NCBI RefSeq assembly: GCF_003473485.1
Contig: NC_053045.1
Coordinates: forward strand, 42,574,494-42,638,493
Length of the DNA stretch: 64,000 bases
Source of the DNA: Medicago truncatula
Lineage: Eukaryota > Streptophyta > Magnoliopsida > Fabales > Fabaceae
Direction: 5' to 3'
Shown here: piece after piece, positions 49,689 through 63,196 of the stretch
Numbering within the stretch: the first letter of the stretch is position 1
Layout of the letters: each line of letters opens with the position of its first letter
The notes under the pieces: generated by a model
What the model was told of the DNA's origin: nothing
What the model saw: the letters and a program-made list of their open reading frames with translations, nothing else
The model's database searches: none
Position numbers and translations under genes: made by a program

Positions 49689-50655
49689 GTTTGTCCCGAC
49701 TTTTTCTCCGGCTTCTCTAGATTTTTAAGGAGAATTAAGCCAAACACAATATCAATAAAGTACAATAGAAAAAAAGTACTTTTTTTAGAATGGATAAAAT
49801 TGAATTTTCAATTTGTTTTTGTCTTCCATTTTGTTTAACCGGTCCATATAATTTTTTTTAAAGGAGGATCAATTTAATTTTATTATCTATTTTTAAGGAA
49901 TTTTAATATGTTTTTATCACTTATATATTTAATTTTAATATCGTTTAATTATCACAACCTCACAAATATTTTTATTCATGTTGTCATTGAATGACATCAA
50001 ATATTTTTATTCCCTTTCTTCAACCTCAAAAATACACACACACACACACATATTAGTGTTTAGAGTAATATTTTATGTCCGTATTCTGTTTTTTTTGTTA
50101 CGCTAATGCATATAATTTTTTTTGTATTGCGTAATGCGTACAATTATTATTTTTATAAAATTTTGATTTTAATTAAAAGTACAAGTATAGATGTCTAAAA
50201 TAATTATACTTATTTATATTTTACACATTGATATTGTAACAAACTATGCATATCTTTTTCTTATTAAAAAAATTAAACATATCTTTTTCAATGACACCAA
50301 CAATGTAATAAATATAATATACCATATAATATAAATTCTTATCTTTTTAAATGACACCAAAAATATTTTATTCTTATAACAAAATTTGTTATACAGTATA
50401 ATTGGAAAAAAACTATTCTCTAGTTTAGCTAAGTTGATATAGACAATGTATAAATATATGCAAGATCGCGGGTTCAAACCTCGGACACCACAAAAAAAAA
50501 TAAATTAATATTTTATACAATATTTTGCCAAATAACTTTAGAAATAAAAAATAATAAAGAAACCAAACAGCTTTAGCTTTTTCTTTAAAGAACTTTATTT
50601 TAACTTTGTTTTAAAGTAGCTTTTAGACCCAAAAAAAGTCTGGTCAAAGGGTACC
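49683..50655. mobile_element. Tandem transposon pair, copy B
   Basis: It begins GGTACCGTTTGTCCCG and ends CAAAGGGTACC. It is collinear with copy A (for example CCAAACACAATATCAATAAA in both) with about 300 bp of internal deletions. A SINE fragment lies at about 50422-50498, at the equivalent place to that in copy A. Confidence 0.7.
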
Positions 50656-50860
50656 TAAATATACTAACATTTGATTTTAGTCCCCTTAAAATATTCTTTA
50701 GGTTTTTGACCCCTCTAAAAAATTTATTGATGAATTACTTCATGTTCTACATTTAGTATTACACTAGAGTAGGGACTAATTTCATCAATGAAATTTTGTA
50801 GAAGGAACAAAAGCCTAAAAAATATTTTAGGGTGACTAAAATCAAATGTTGGTATATTTA
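50656..50860. mobile_element. Foldback MITE abutting copy B
   Basis: TAAATATACTAACATTTGAT at the left matches, inverted, ATCAAATGTTGGTATATTTA at the right, and pairing continues for about 58 bp through AAATATTCTTTAGG. It begins one base after the GGTACC of copy B. Confidence 0.75.
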
Positions 50861-51994
50861 ATATTACCATTTACTTATTTAACCCTTATTTTTTCCACTC
50901 AAATTTCTGTGTCACAAATCACATTCTAATTGCTTTGCTCTCGTAAAGTCACAAATCACAATCTAATTACATTGCTATGAATAAAAAAACAAAAAATCTA
51001 ATTGCTCCCCAAAAAATATAAAATAAATTCTACATGCTTTTCATTTCCGGCTCCAACGGATATTAAGAGCTAAAAAGCCCCGCAATTGATATAAATTTAA
51101 AATGTTGAAAAATTACCAAAAAAATAAAAATAAAAACATCATAGTCTAATTGTCTGAATTGTTTGATGGTGGGAAAGCTCGTCTGAAAGAGAGAAACTTG
51201 GTTTCCTAGCTTTCAAAGGAATATGATTTTTTGCTGCAATTTTGGAAAATACAATGTCATTCCAAACACACACCAAGTAAAATATATGTCTTTTTTATTT
51301 GGATGAATGTAATATCCTGACAAGTAACTATTTACAAGGTTTTATGTTGGTCTTATAATTAATTTTTGTGATGTTTCGGTCCCTTAACTCACCTTCAGAC
51401 TTCAGTAGACAAATTAAATCTTTTCCGTTAGTTTTATTCAGAAAAAGTTAATTATGCCGACGTGGATGCATGCATGACATTTATGGATTGGCGAACAGGT
51501 AGCCAGGTGGTATAAGTCTAGTATACGAGAGTTTTAGAGAGATTTCTAGGAACATACTCTGGTTTCTTCTTATGGAAATGCAAAGGAAGACAATGAGAGA
51601 AGAGAAGATGAAACATGCTACGAAAGGACAACGATAGGTTTATGTTGCTTTCTTTCTTCATTATTAATGTTGTGTAGTTAGAATATGTTTGAGTGTTTTG
51701 TGTGTTCTTCTGCTGTCATTGTTTTCTTTTTTAGGGGTTTTCAAATTTTATTGATGTGTTGTTGAAATTCTTGTCTTATTATGTTGTTTTACCTCGTGTG
51801 TTAAGAATTTTATATTAATATTATCCATGTGTTGTTTTGAGTCTTATTATGTTGTTTTACCTCCTGTTGAAAAATCCCACTTCTCATCTCGTAATCATTA
51901 AGTAATGATGCATTATAAATAGAGATTCTTGCAAACATTTTCATTCATTCAAAAAGCTGGCGGTACAAGGCAAATGTCAACCAATAGAACTTTA
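50861..51994. other. Intergenic, no gene seen
   Basis: AT-rich. 51355-51520 (GTTTCGGTCCCTTAACTC, ACGTGGATGCATGCATG) resembles the subterminal part of legume MULEs, but no partner terminus was found. Confidence 0.35.
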
Positions 51995-52905
51995 GGGTCC
52001 GTTTGGTGCACAGGATAAGAAGACAGAATATGATACAACTATCATATCTTGCTTCAATACGTTGTTTGGTGCAGCAATATATAGGAAATGATAACTTAAA
52101 CCTATTTCTAATCATATCCTATTCCCTCTTTCTTATTTTTATCCGTAACTTTTTGTGGGTTAGCAACCTGATAGCATAAAGCTATCAAGCGCGTGTTTTT
52201 TGTTCCTCAACAACCTCCTTCGATTCCCTGTTTCCACGTTTCTTATTTTTCATTCTTCGTTTTCTATTCCATGCCAATGGATTTCAATTTTGTTCCCAAT
52301 CAATTCCAACAATTTCAATTATTTTTCCAATCGATTTCAATTTTGTGAATGGAATTGATTTCAGAAGAAGCCACCTCAAGGGAATTGATTTCAGAAGAAG
52401 CCCGTTAATGGAGTTGATTTCAATCGCATACAAAAATAACTTATTATTTTGCATAAAAAAAAAAATTACTTTTCTTCTTTCTACTTCTTCTCTTATCTCC
52501 GAGTCCTTTCTCTCCATGTGCTAGGTTATTAATTTCAATTGTACGTGAATGGAATTCATTGAACCGGAAGTAAAATGATCAGATTTGTTTCTATGATCGT
52601 TGGAATGACTCAAGATGAGCAAAGATTCAAAAATAAATAGATTTGTTTTGTAATTCAAGTTCTGGCCTGTTTTCGACACTATTGAATAAACAAAAGATTT
52701 GGGGCTTAGAATATGTTCCTTATCATAATAACAAATTCTCATCAAACATATGATAAGATAAAATAATGTTATCGTCTGTCTTTCTTATCATGTTTGCACC
52801 AAACATATGAGAGGATAAATATTTATCATGTCACTATCATATCCTATCTTTATCCATTTTTTAATCCTATCCTATTTCTATCGTGTCATGTACACCAAAC
52901 GGGTC
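51995..52905. mobile_element. PIF/Harbinger-like element, about 0.9 kb
   Basis: The left end GGGTCCGTTTGGTGCACAGG and the right end inverted GGACCCGTTTGGTGTACATG are flanked by TTA (51992-51994) and TCA (52906-52908). Inner copies of GTTTGGTGCA (52063) and TTTGCACCAAAC (52793) suggest nested or duplicated arms. No transposase frame was found; the minus-strand frames inside are low-complexity. Confidence 0.65.
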
Positions 52906-52908
52906 CTC

Positions 52909-54774
52909 AAGGGATAGGGTTTCTTCCTCCTCTTGTTCTATGTTTTTCTTTTGTTTTGTAACGATGTTGGATGCCATGAGCAAATAAACTTGTCTTGATC
53001 AGGGTTCCAAGATGAACCTCTCCTTATTTGTTGGATTCAATTAAAGAAGTTTTTTTTTTATTCAGTTTATAATTCAAGTGTCTGATTTAATTTGTATATG
53101 TTCAGTTCTTAATGCTTTTTCAACTATTGGTTTACCTGATCTTTTGGTGGAGGTAAAAGACTGACAATCAAGTCTTCCATCCGAACAAAAACCGTAGCAA
53201 ATTTCTTATTTTCTAAATTAATCTTTTATAACTCACATAGTAAAAATTGGATCTTACTAAAATGGAAATTCAATTTTTTTTAAAGAGTAATCTTTAATTT
53301 TTTTTTTGGCTTTCGCACCAGTTTTCAACTCACCAAAGGTGGGCGATCGAACCCGGTATTCCCCGGGTACGTCCTTGGAAGGAGCTCCTTGCCACTAGAG
53401 CCCAAACAACTTGGTTGTAATCTTTATTTTAATTGTAGATAACATCCATAAACATAAAAAATAATCATCATTGTAATTAATACAAAAAAAAAATTACATT
53501 CTAATCAATAACAAAAAATACAATTTCAAGCTACTATCTTTATCATCATTCTCACACGAATTTTACCTATCCATTTACTATTTTTCTTTTTAACATAACA
53601 AATAATTGAGCAACTCTTTTTTGGCCTCCTCAATCTCTCTTAGACACCCAAAATTTTTTGAGAGACAACTCTTGGAGGATAATTTTTTTAATTATAACAT
53701 CTCCAATAGATAACTCCCTGAGGATATTTTTTAGCCAAAAGAGATATTGAGAAGACTAAAATTTTTTTTTATAAATAATTGGGTGAAGGTCAATAAACCT
53801 ACACTTATAATACATTTTTTTAAGCCCTAATATTTTAAAGCCCCGATCCGTAGAGCTGTTTACCCCTTCAAGAACACCCATGATCATTGTCACTAGTATT
53901 AGGATAATCCCAAATCATACAATTTTAAATACAGAAGAAATCTTCAACCATTTTCTTAACTAGCTAAAGCAATCTTCAACTTGAAATTTCAATCTCCATA
54001 TCCATTGCATCAAACCACTTAAAATAGTGACAACATTTTTCATATTGACTTTTGTAGTTGATACATCCCCAATTAAAATTTAGATATGTAACATCACTGA
54101 CATGGTTATTCCGGAGATTTGAATATAGTTATATGTGTATGCGCAGACATTTGTATTTTGCCGTTTTATCTATTAACATGGATGCTGTGAGTCTGTTCAC
54201 AAATTCATCCTTTTTGTTTTTAGCAAATTTGCATTATATCGATGTACTTTATCAATTTAAATGAATAAATATCATTTATTTTTGTCAAAAAAAAAAGACT
54301 GTATCAAAAACAAAAACGGTTTGCAAAATATTATTTTTTACAAATATCCAATCAGATTTACTAAAATATATTATTTCCTAATTAAAACGTAATTGAAAAT
54401 AAATGTGCAATTTTTATAGTCTCATGACACAAAATTATATTCAGGAGAATCTTTTAAATAAGGAACAATAAATAATCAATTGATTAGTTCATAATAAAAA
54501 AAAACTTTATTTTTTTGACAAGAATAAAAAAAAACTTTATTATTATTTTTTAAAATAAAAAGACTTTATTTTTTGTAAAAACATTCTTTACTTTTTTAAA
54601 TATATATATTTTTGGATATATGAAACCCTAGATCTGAAAAGCCCTAATCCTAATTTTTCCATTTCCTTGACAATTAAAGGAGGAAAACCTAGTTGAAAAG
54701 AAATAAAAAGGGTTGAAAACTAGCGTTGTTGGCGGCACCGGCAACACCGTAAGAAAAAGAGTGCCATCACAAAA
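52909..54774. other. Intergenic upstream of the LOB gene, with one SINE
   Basis: No gene seen apart from the SINE at 53297-53416. The region just before 54775 has a CCGGCAACACCG-type leader. Confidence 0.4.
53297..53416 (-). mobile_element. tRNA-derived SINE with exact 10-bp duplication
   Basis: On the minus strand: box A-like CTAGTGGCAAGGAGCTC, box B-like GGGTTCGATCGCCC (53341-53354), then a poly-A tail (T run at 53298-53307). GTAATCTTTA is repeated exactly at 53287-53296 and 53417-53426. The 120-bp length, Pol III boxes and tail support a recent SINE. Confidence 0.8.
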
Positions 54775-55581
54775 ATGATAAACAAAACAGCATGTGCTCC
54801 TTGTAGACACCAAAAGAAAAAGTGCATGAAAGATTGCTTCCTTGCTCCTTATTATCCAACGAAGAAGAAACAAGAATACGACCTTGTTCACAAAGTTTTT
54901 GGTTACAAAAAGTTGGAAAAAATGCTCAGAAACCTTGATGAACAAGGAAGAAAAAAAGCCATCGAGTCTTTTGATTGGGAAGCAAAGATGTGGAAACAAG
55001 ACCCAATCAATGGTCCACTTGGTGCATTCACTGAAGCTCAGAATGAAATAGCACGACTACAAAACCTACTCCAACAACAGCAAGACCAAACTGTTCCATC
55101 TTCTGACCCCAAATTTATGGGTCTTGCCCAAAATTCATTCTCTTACAATAGTGATGCTGTACCTGTTTCAAGCAATGGAAATTGGTCTTCTTTTGAGGCC
55201 CCTTTTGTGGCTAACAACAATGTTGTACATAATCCCTATTTTGAATATCCTTATGGAGGAAATAGCTTTGGAAGTATAGGTGCTTTGCAAAACGAGGAAA
55301 CAAATTTATTGAACTGTGTTGTTGCTGGTCCTAATGTTTGGCAACCTTCACAACCCAATTATTTGCAAAGTCTTGCAAGTAGTTCTGGGACTAAAGTGAC
55401 TGTGGATCATAATATTATTACCAATCAACATATGGGAATGCAAGGAGAAGGTCAGCAGCATTCTAAGTATTATTCTTTTGGAAACTGTAAGGAATTCTTT
55501 TCACTGCTTTTGTCTCTTGTTGGAATTGATATTTGTGCACCATTTTCTTTGGCATCTTTTTTGTTGAATATAAAGTGTTGA
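54775..55581 (+). CDS. LOB-domain (LBD/AS2-like) transcription factor, divergent
   Basis: The open frame is 268 codons from the ATG at 54775. The LOB zinc-finger-like motif CAPCRHQKKKCMKDC has the C-x2-C-x6-C-x3-C spacing (Cys7, 10, 17, 21). A GAS-like block follows (LVHKVFGYKKLEKML, residues about 37-51). The usual DPVYG is here DPINGPLGA (about 76-84), followed by a short Leu/Gln coiled coil (QNEIARLQNLLQQQQ). The C-terminal half is Asn/Ser/Gln-rich. Nuclear DNA-binding role is known for the family in organ boundaries and lateral organs. The last 30 residues are hydrophobic. A donor-like CT|GTAAGG at 55486-55492 suggests that the true transcript may splice there to an exon not identified. 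The start gives an unusually short pre-Cys leader of 6 residues, normal for LBD proteins. Confidence 0.8.
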   Translation: MINKTACAPCRHQKKKCMKDCFLAPYYPTKKKQEYDLVHKVFGYKKLEKMLRNLDEQGRKKAIESFDWEAKMWKQDPINGPLGAFTEAQNEIARLQNLLQQQQDQTVPSSDPKFMGLAQNSFSYNSDAVPVSSNGNWSSFEAPFVANNNVVHNPYFEYPYGGNSFGSIGALQNEETNLLNCVVAGPNVWQPSQPNYLQSLASSSGTKVTVDHNIITNQHMGMQGEGQQHSKYYSFGNCKEFFSLLLSLVGIDICAPFSLASFLLNIKC

Positions 55582-55669
55582 CATATGTGTTTTGCTTATC
55601 TTATCATCTCAATTTTGTATGCAATATACATTTTTTTAACTAGGATGTGCATATTGTTAGGTTATTTAC

Positions 55670-55754
55670 ATATGTCATCGTGAGCTCAGCTCAGTTGGTA
55701 GGGACAATGCATAATTATATGCAAGGTTCAAACCCCGACCACCACAAAAAAAAG
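55670..55754 (+). mobile_element. tRNA-derived SINE with exact 10-bp duplication
   Basis: Box A-like AGCTCAGTTGGTAGGGA (55688-55704), box B-like GGTTCAAACCCC (55725-55736) and an A-rich tail. GGTTATTTAC flanks it exactly at 55660-55669 and 55755-55764. Related fragments occur inside both tandem elements near 49498 and 50465. Confidence 0.82.
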
Positions 55755-55764
55755 GGTTATTTAC

Positions 55765-56512
55765 GTATAAATATACCGTGCTTAGGTTAAAGTTGCGAGG
55801 GAATTTTTAGGTCCATAATATTAGTTAGGTAGCAAGTGCATCTTTGAACTCACTATTATACTATATCATTTGTACGCACTGTTGTAATTGACTCAAAATG
55901 GATGATTGAAGTTTGACAAGAATTGTGACACGATTTGGTGAGATCATGGTGTAATATGGCTCAAGGTTTTGGCTCGACTTTTTTCGTGGCACCAAAGGTG
56001 TAGATCGTGATACGATTTAGTGGATAAGTAAATTCATATTGTGTACGAACTTACAAACCATGGCATGATTGAAGGAAATCGTGGCACAATTTTCTCGGGA
56101 CATGTGCAGTTGGGAACTTTAGGGTAGAGTGTATTTAGTGAGAGTTTTTTCTTGAGTTGAGAAACATTTGTAAGCATCTTGGGTAGTGAGATCTCATTAG
56201 AGGAAGGATCTAAAAGTTTTCTTTAGTGTTTTCTCTTAGGATTCATTGTGAGTGTGAGTGACTTGAAAAATGGATAGAAATTATGATTTGTTCTTTGTGA
56301 GCTATTAAGCTAATTTCTTGTAACCTCTTTGTACCCTTATCATAGTGGATCAGAGAGCTGCTATCTCCTTCATAGTAGGTCATTTTGGACCGAACTGGAT
56401 AAACAATGTATGCGTGTTGTTTTCTTTCCCTTTATTTCTTATCTTTGTTGCTTTGAATATGCTTTTGGTGGCTTCACACTTAATTAGATCTAGGTATATT
56501 TGTTGTTGTTGT

Positions 56513-56543
<31 letters not shown>

Positions 56544-56560
56544 TGAGGTTACTTTGCTCA
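55765..56560 (+). mobile_element. Copia-type LTR-like noncoding remnant
   Basis: No coding. ACGATTT/GTGGCAC words repeat (55930-56090), followed by a leader like GTAACCTCTTTGTACC (about 56320) and a stretch like GGTCATTTTGGACCGAAC (56379). I associate this order with copia LTR and downstream sequence. Boundaries not found. Confidence 0.35.
56500..56540. repeat. Compound trinucleotide repeat (TTG)n(CTG)n
   Basis: Seven TTG units run into about seven CTG units. One frame reads as a poly-Cys run, which is an artefact of the repeat. Confidence 0.95.
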
Positions 56561-56689
56561 TCTATTACTACTTCCATATTGCTCCGTACATCTAAATTTT
56601 ATTGGTGTGATTATTTGTTCGAATTCACAACACACACAATTAATTTTAACATGTACTTTTTAATAGATTTTAGGAATGATAATTGAATT

Positions 56690-57948
56690 GAGGCTCGTTG
56701 AGTACTCGCAAAAAATAGCCATGAAAACCAACATTATTTTATAAGAGCAATCAACCAATGAGTGTGTGAGGGTCTGGGTACATATACCTTAGTACCTTCC
56801 TCGCGTTATGGAGTTGAGTGATAAGCAGTTTAAGGGTTCGATCTCTATTTTTAGTATATTTTTTTTCCTTGTGAATCGGACATCCTATGCACCCAACTGA
56901 AAAGACAAATCTCTCGATTCAGATAGGACCACAATTGATGACAAAACTCTCTCTCAAGAGATTTAACACTATTGTATTTTCAGGATTGAATTCAAACCTA
57001 TGGCCTTTGACCAAACTCAAAGAAATGTCTTACCATCTAATTCAAAGACTCCTGGGCCTACTCCTAGTATATTGCTAACAATATTAACGTTGGTGGTTTT
57101 AAAAAAAAAATTTGTCGGTCTAATTACTAAATTTTCCTTCTTGTTTCTATTTATATCATTGGTTGACAGTAATATGTACAATTAATGATTGATTTTAAAT
57201 GAAAGATTTTTCTATCATGTGCAAACTTGCATAAAATAAGAAGGCAAAAGTGATAAGTTTATGTTGAAACTTATACACTTTATATTAAATACATATATAA
57301 CTTTGTAATGAATAATTGTTGTTTTAATTTTTTTTTTAACCATTTTTAGTTGTCTTAACCTATGTAATATTGCATAGTAACGCAAGATTTCTTGTTGTTA
57401 GGCAAAAGAACGCAACATTAAATGGATCTATGACTTATTTTGTGTGTGATTAACTATGACTTATTCTAGCAAAGAAAGCTTGTGAATTTATTATTTCAAT
57501 GTCTACTCATTGAACATGTTCACAACAACAACAAAAAAATGACAGCTTCACCGGGGTAAATCCCTCAAAATACGTGTTTTCCGATGAATTTTAGAGGACC
57601 ATAGTGTGTCCGTAGCACAAATCATCGTAAATTTGTTCCGAGGAACACAATGTGCCCGCAAAATGTTTTGAAAACTGAATTAGTTAAATAGCTTGGTTTG
57701 TAATGTTTAATGATTCATTTTGAACAAATTTAAGTGGTTTCTTTTTTAGTTCAGTTACAATACTATTTCGTTATTTTTTTTTTAAAGAAGACTAGTTTGT
57801 TATTTACTGATTTATTATTGTTTGTTAAAGTGCGAGTGACACGTATGTGTAACAAACTTATGTATCTATATGGTATGAGTGTAGTATTAAAGTTGTTGTC
57901 CATGTGGATACAAGTATTTTTATTTTTTTTTTAAATTGTGGCTAGGGA
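56690..57948. other. Intergenic, no gene seen
   Basis: AT-rich; 60- to 66-codon frames lack domains and are not called. Confidence 0.4.
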
Positions 57949-58103
57949 CAGGGGCGGAACCACCCCCCAGCTAGCCAGGCTCAGCTCCAACTTTCTTTGT
58001 AACAAGTCCAGATTAGGTAGAAGTTTTAGCTTCTCTTACGGATTTACCCAAACTCTATATAATTTTTTGCCCAAACTCTATATAATTCGTGACTCTGCCA
58101 CTG
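57949..58103. mobile_element. hAT-type MITE
   Basis: The left end CAGGGGCGGAACCA and the right end inverted CAGTGGCAGAGTCACG give short hAT-like terminal repeats. The 8-bp flanks GCTAGGGA (57941-57948) and GTTAGGGA (58104-58111) differ at one base. Length 155 bp. Confidence 0.75.
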
Positions 58104-58424
58104 GTTAGGGAGACAAGCAATATATAGTACCCTCTCCAACTATAGTCTATATTCCTAAATATAATTTGGCTACAACATAGATTAACTTAAAATTAGGATC
58201 CATTCTGTCCCAATCAGTTTTACTGTTAAATCCATTTATCTTTATATGAATGAATTTAAACTTAAATTGTTTTAGAATGAATATTTAATTTGAAGCCTGA
58301 GAAAAATAAAGAAACAAGGACCCGAGTTGGTCCCTAAAAAGAATAAACTACTTTTGATATTTAGAAATTTAAACCATAATCACATACTTTGATTATGATT
58401 TGCACCCTTAAAAAAGGGGTATTC
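58104..58424. other. Intergenic, between hAT MITE and LINE remnant
   Basis: No gene; may include 5' parts of the LINE remnant. Confidence 0.35.
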
Positions 58425-58930
58425 TTCAAGGTGGTAGGGTTGCAGATTGTGTGTGGTGCCTCAAGACTTTAGAGACGAGGAGGATTATTTGTTTTGTACT
58501 TGTCAATTTGCCAGGTCAGTTTGGGACCAAATTTTTAAGTGGGTTTGAACGAGAGTGATCTTGCCGGAAAACATCATTTCTCTTTTTGATTATTTTTTCT
58601 CTTCCTCTTCGAAATGTTAATCGCGGGAAAGACCTAATGCTAACATGACATACTACTGTATGAAAGATCTGGGAGGCGAGAAATGGTGTTATTTTCTCCG
58701 AAAATAATCCAAGGGTAGAAGAATTAGTTGATGCTATTAAGGTTACCTGTGGAAGATGACTTCTTGCTAGGAAGAAAGGGGATCCTTCTCTGTCTTATGA
58801 GTGGTTTTCAAACTCTATAGATTGTCTTTTGTTTTAGGTGTTTGTCATTGTAGTTTGGTGGGTCAAGTATCCCTTATACTTCTCCCTATTTGTACTTCTC
58901 TCATTTTTCAATAATATTCATTTTGCCGTT
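58425..58930 (+). pseudogene. LINE ORF2 C-terminal (zf-RVT) remnant
   Basis: Fragments in shifting frames read VWCLKTLETR, LPENIISLFDYF, KIWEARNGVIFSENNPRVEE (with a frameshift) and GDPSLSYEWFSNSIDCLL. This is the end of the zinc-finger-bearing reverse transcriptase C-terminus of plant LINEs. In-frame stops and shifts mean it is dead. The following TTCAATAATATTCATTTTGC resembles a LINE 3' end. Confidence 0.6.
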
Positions 58931-60250
58931 CAAGAAAAAAATACATTGGTCCATGTGGTTAACTTGCATAGAATGACCAAATTTTTTATGCTGAGTTGCA
59001 GGGACGACCCCAAGCGTAAGCTTGTGCGTGCCATGGCCTCACTAAGGATGAAATTATGCATACAGAGAGGATAAAATTTGACAAAGGTCCGCATTATAAC
59101 ATCAAGTTTAATAATATTTAAAAAACTAAAAGTCTCCCTTCAAATAAATAAATAAAAGGTCTACCTCTCATATTTGTATTATTCGAAAGATGAATGTTTA
59201 AAATATTATTTGACTACTTATGTATTTATTGATATAAATTTATATATGCATTGAGTGTAATACTCACAATATTTGGGTTCGTCGTTGGCTCGTTGCTGAG
59301 TTGTATCATTAAATTTAATGAATCCGATTTAAATTTCAATCAATAGAATGTAGTATATTTAGAAATGTATGTTTGAGAATATGTTACTAACACTACCAAT
59401 CTCAGTCTCATGTTGATCCATTCAAAATTAGGTTCAACTAAAAAACTAGGCGCCTTATGCATATGATGGGATATGAGATATTATGAAAAATGCTAGATGT
59501 CGCTCTTATATTTATATTCCTTTCTGTCTTAAATTTCATTAGTTACTCCTAATTTATTAGATGAGTTATTGTGTGCATGTGAAATTACACTTGTTTGTGA
59601 GGTTTCACAATAATTTTGTTGTTTACAAAGTTTGGTGCGACTTACCTGACAAATTTTACTCAATTTCTTAATTAGATTGACTTGATGATTTTGTACAACG
59701 GAGCTGCTGGTTCATGTGTAAGCATTTCTCCACACCTATGTATGGTGTTTTTGTTAGTTTTATTTTTCCCCACATGCTATCTATGTCTAACTCACTGTTT
59801 CATTTCATGCATTGATCAAATTAGACTTTGATTTCATTTTTATTTTATTTTTGTGTAGACCTTTTGAACAATGGAGTGAAACAGACAACAGATGAATGAT
59901 TGATACATGAGAGATAGTTTTTTTTGTATACCTTAGAAAAGAAATTACATCCAATAACTCATTGGAAGTTTTGCAAATTTACATTTTCTACAAACCTATG
60001 TGATGTTTAGGAGAGAAATAGTTTTTTTTGTAGCAAGTTTCTTTCTAGTTATTTTAGATTTTAATTTTTTTGGAATATATATTGTTGCTACTATTTTTTA
60101 CGGCAGCAACTTAAGCATTGATATAGTGTCTAAACTACTTTTATGGTTGCTAAGTTTAATGCGATGATTTTATTCATTTTATCGGAACCTTGACACAGAC
60201 ATGTGTAAATAGTTGAAGAAATTCTATTACGGTAAATGTGAAATGAGTTA
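58931..60250. other. Intergenic, no gene seen
   Basis: AT-rich; no domain-bearing frame and no clear repeat boundary. Confidence 0.4.
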
Positions 60251-60254
60251 GAAG

Positions 60255-60745
60255 TTCTACATTGTTTAAAAAAAATAGAGGCTGAACATTTTATAAGTGG
60301 GAGGACCCACGAACTCATTAGTGTCCGGTTCATTTGTGTGGTTGCTTTTAATTCAATGTGGATGATCCGCCATGCTTCCCTCTATGACCCAACAATGGTA
60401 TTAAAGTCGACGATTCCACGAATGATGTTCAAGTGACGTGTTCTGTTGAAAGAGAACCAATGGCAGTGCAAGTAAGTGTGTGTGGATGAAAAAGCTTACA
60501 CTTGAAGGGGAGTATAGTGAATGGAAATCACTCGTACTTGAGAGTGGAGATTGTTGTGGCAAGTGTGAGGTGAGTAAGAATTCACATATTTCTTAAAAAA
60601 GTAGAGGTTGAACAATTTACAAGTGAAATGTCCATAAATCTATTATCTTAAAATTTTGGATCAAGATGTGATGTCCAACTCGCTGTTGTGGTTCTCGATT
60701 AAATATAAATGATCCCTAACTTCCCCCTATGGTCCAGCATTTTTG
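60255..60745. repeat. Diverged direct repeat of about 140 bp (two copies)
   Basis: Copy 1 (about 60260-60402) and copy 2 (about 60590-60742) share TAGAGG(C/T)TGAACA, the TACAAGTG/TATAAGTG words, a GTGTGGTT/TGTGGTT segment and TTCCC(T/C)CTATG(A/G). About 190 bp of other sequence separates them. It looks like retroelement termini. Confidence 0.5.
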
Positions 60746-60749
60746 ATAT

Positions 60750-63196
<2,447 letters not shown>

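Noticed and set aside
54628..54999. 123-codon frame on the minus strand
   Set aside because: It is antisense to the LOB-domain coding region, which has a clear conserved motif.
56345..56686. 113-codon frame with a run of Cys
   Set aside because: The Cys run is a (TTG)n(CTG)n microsatellite, and the frame lies in LTR-like sequence.
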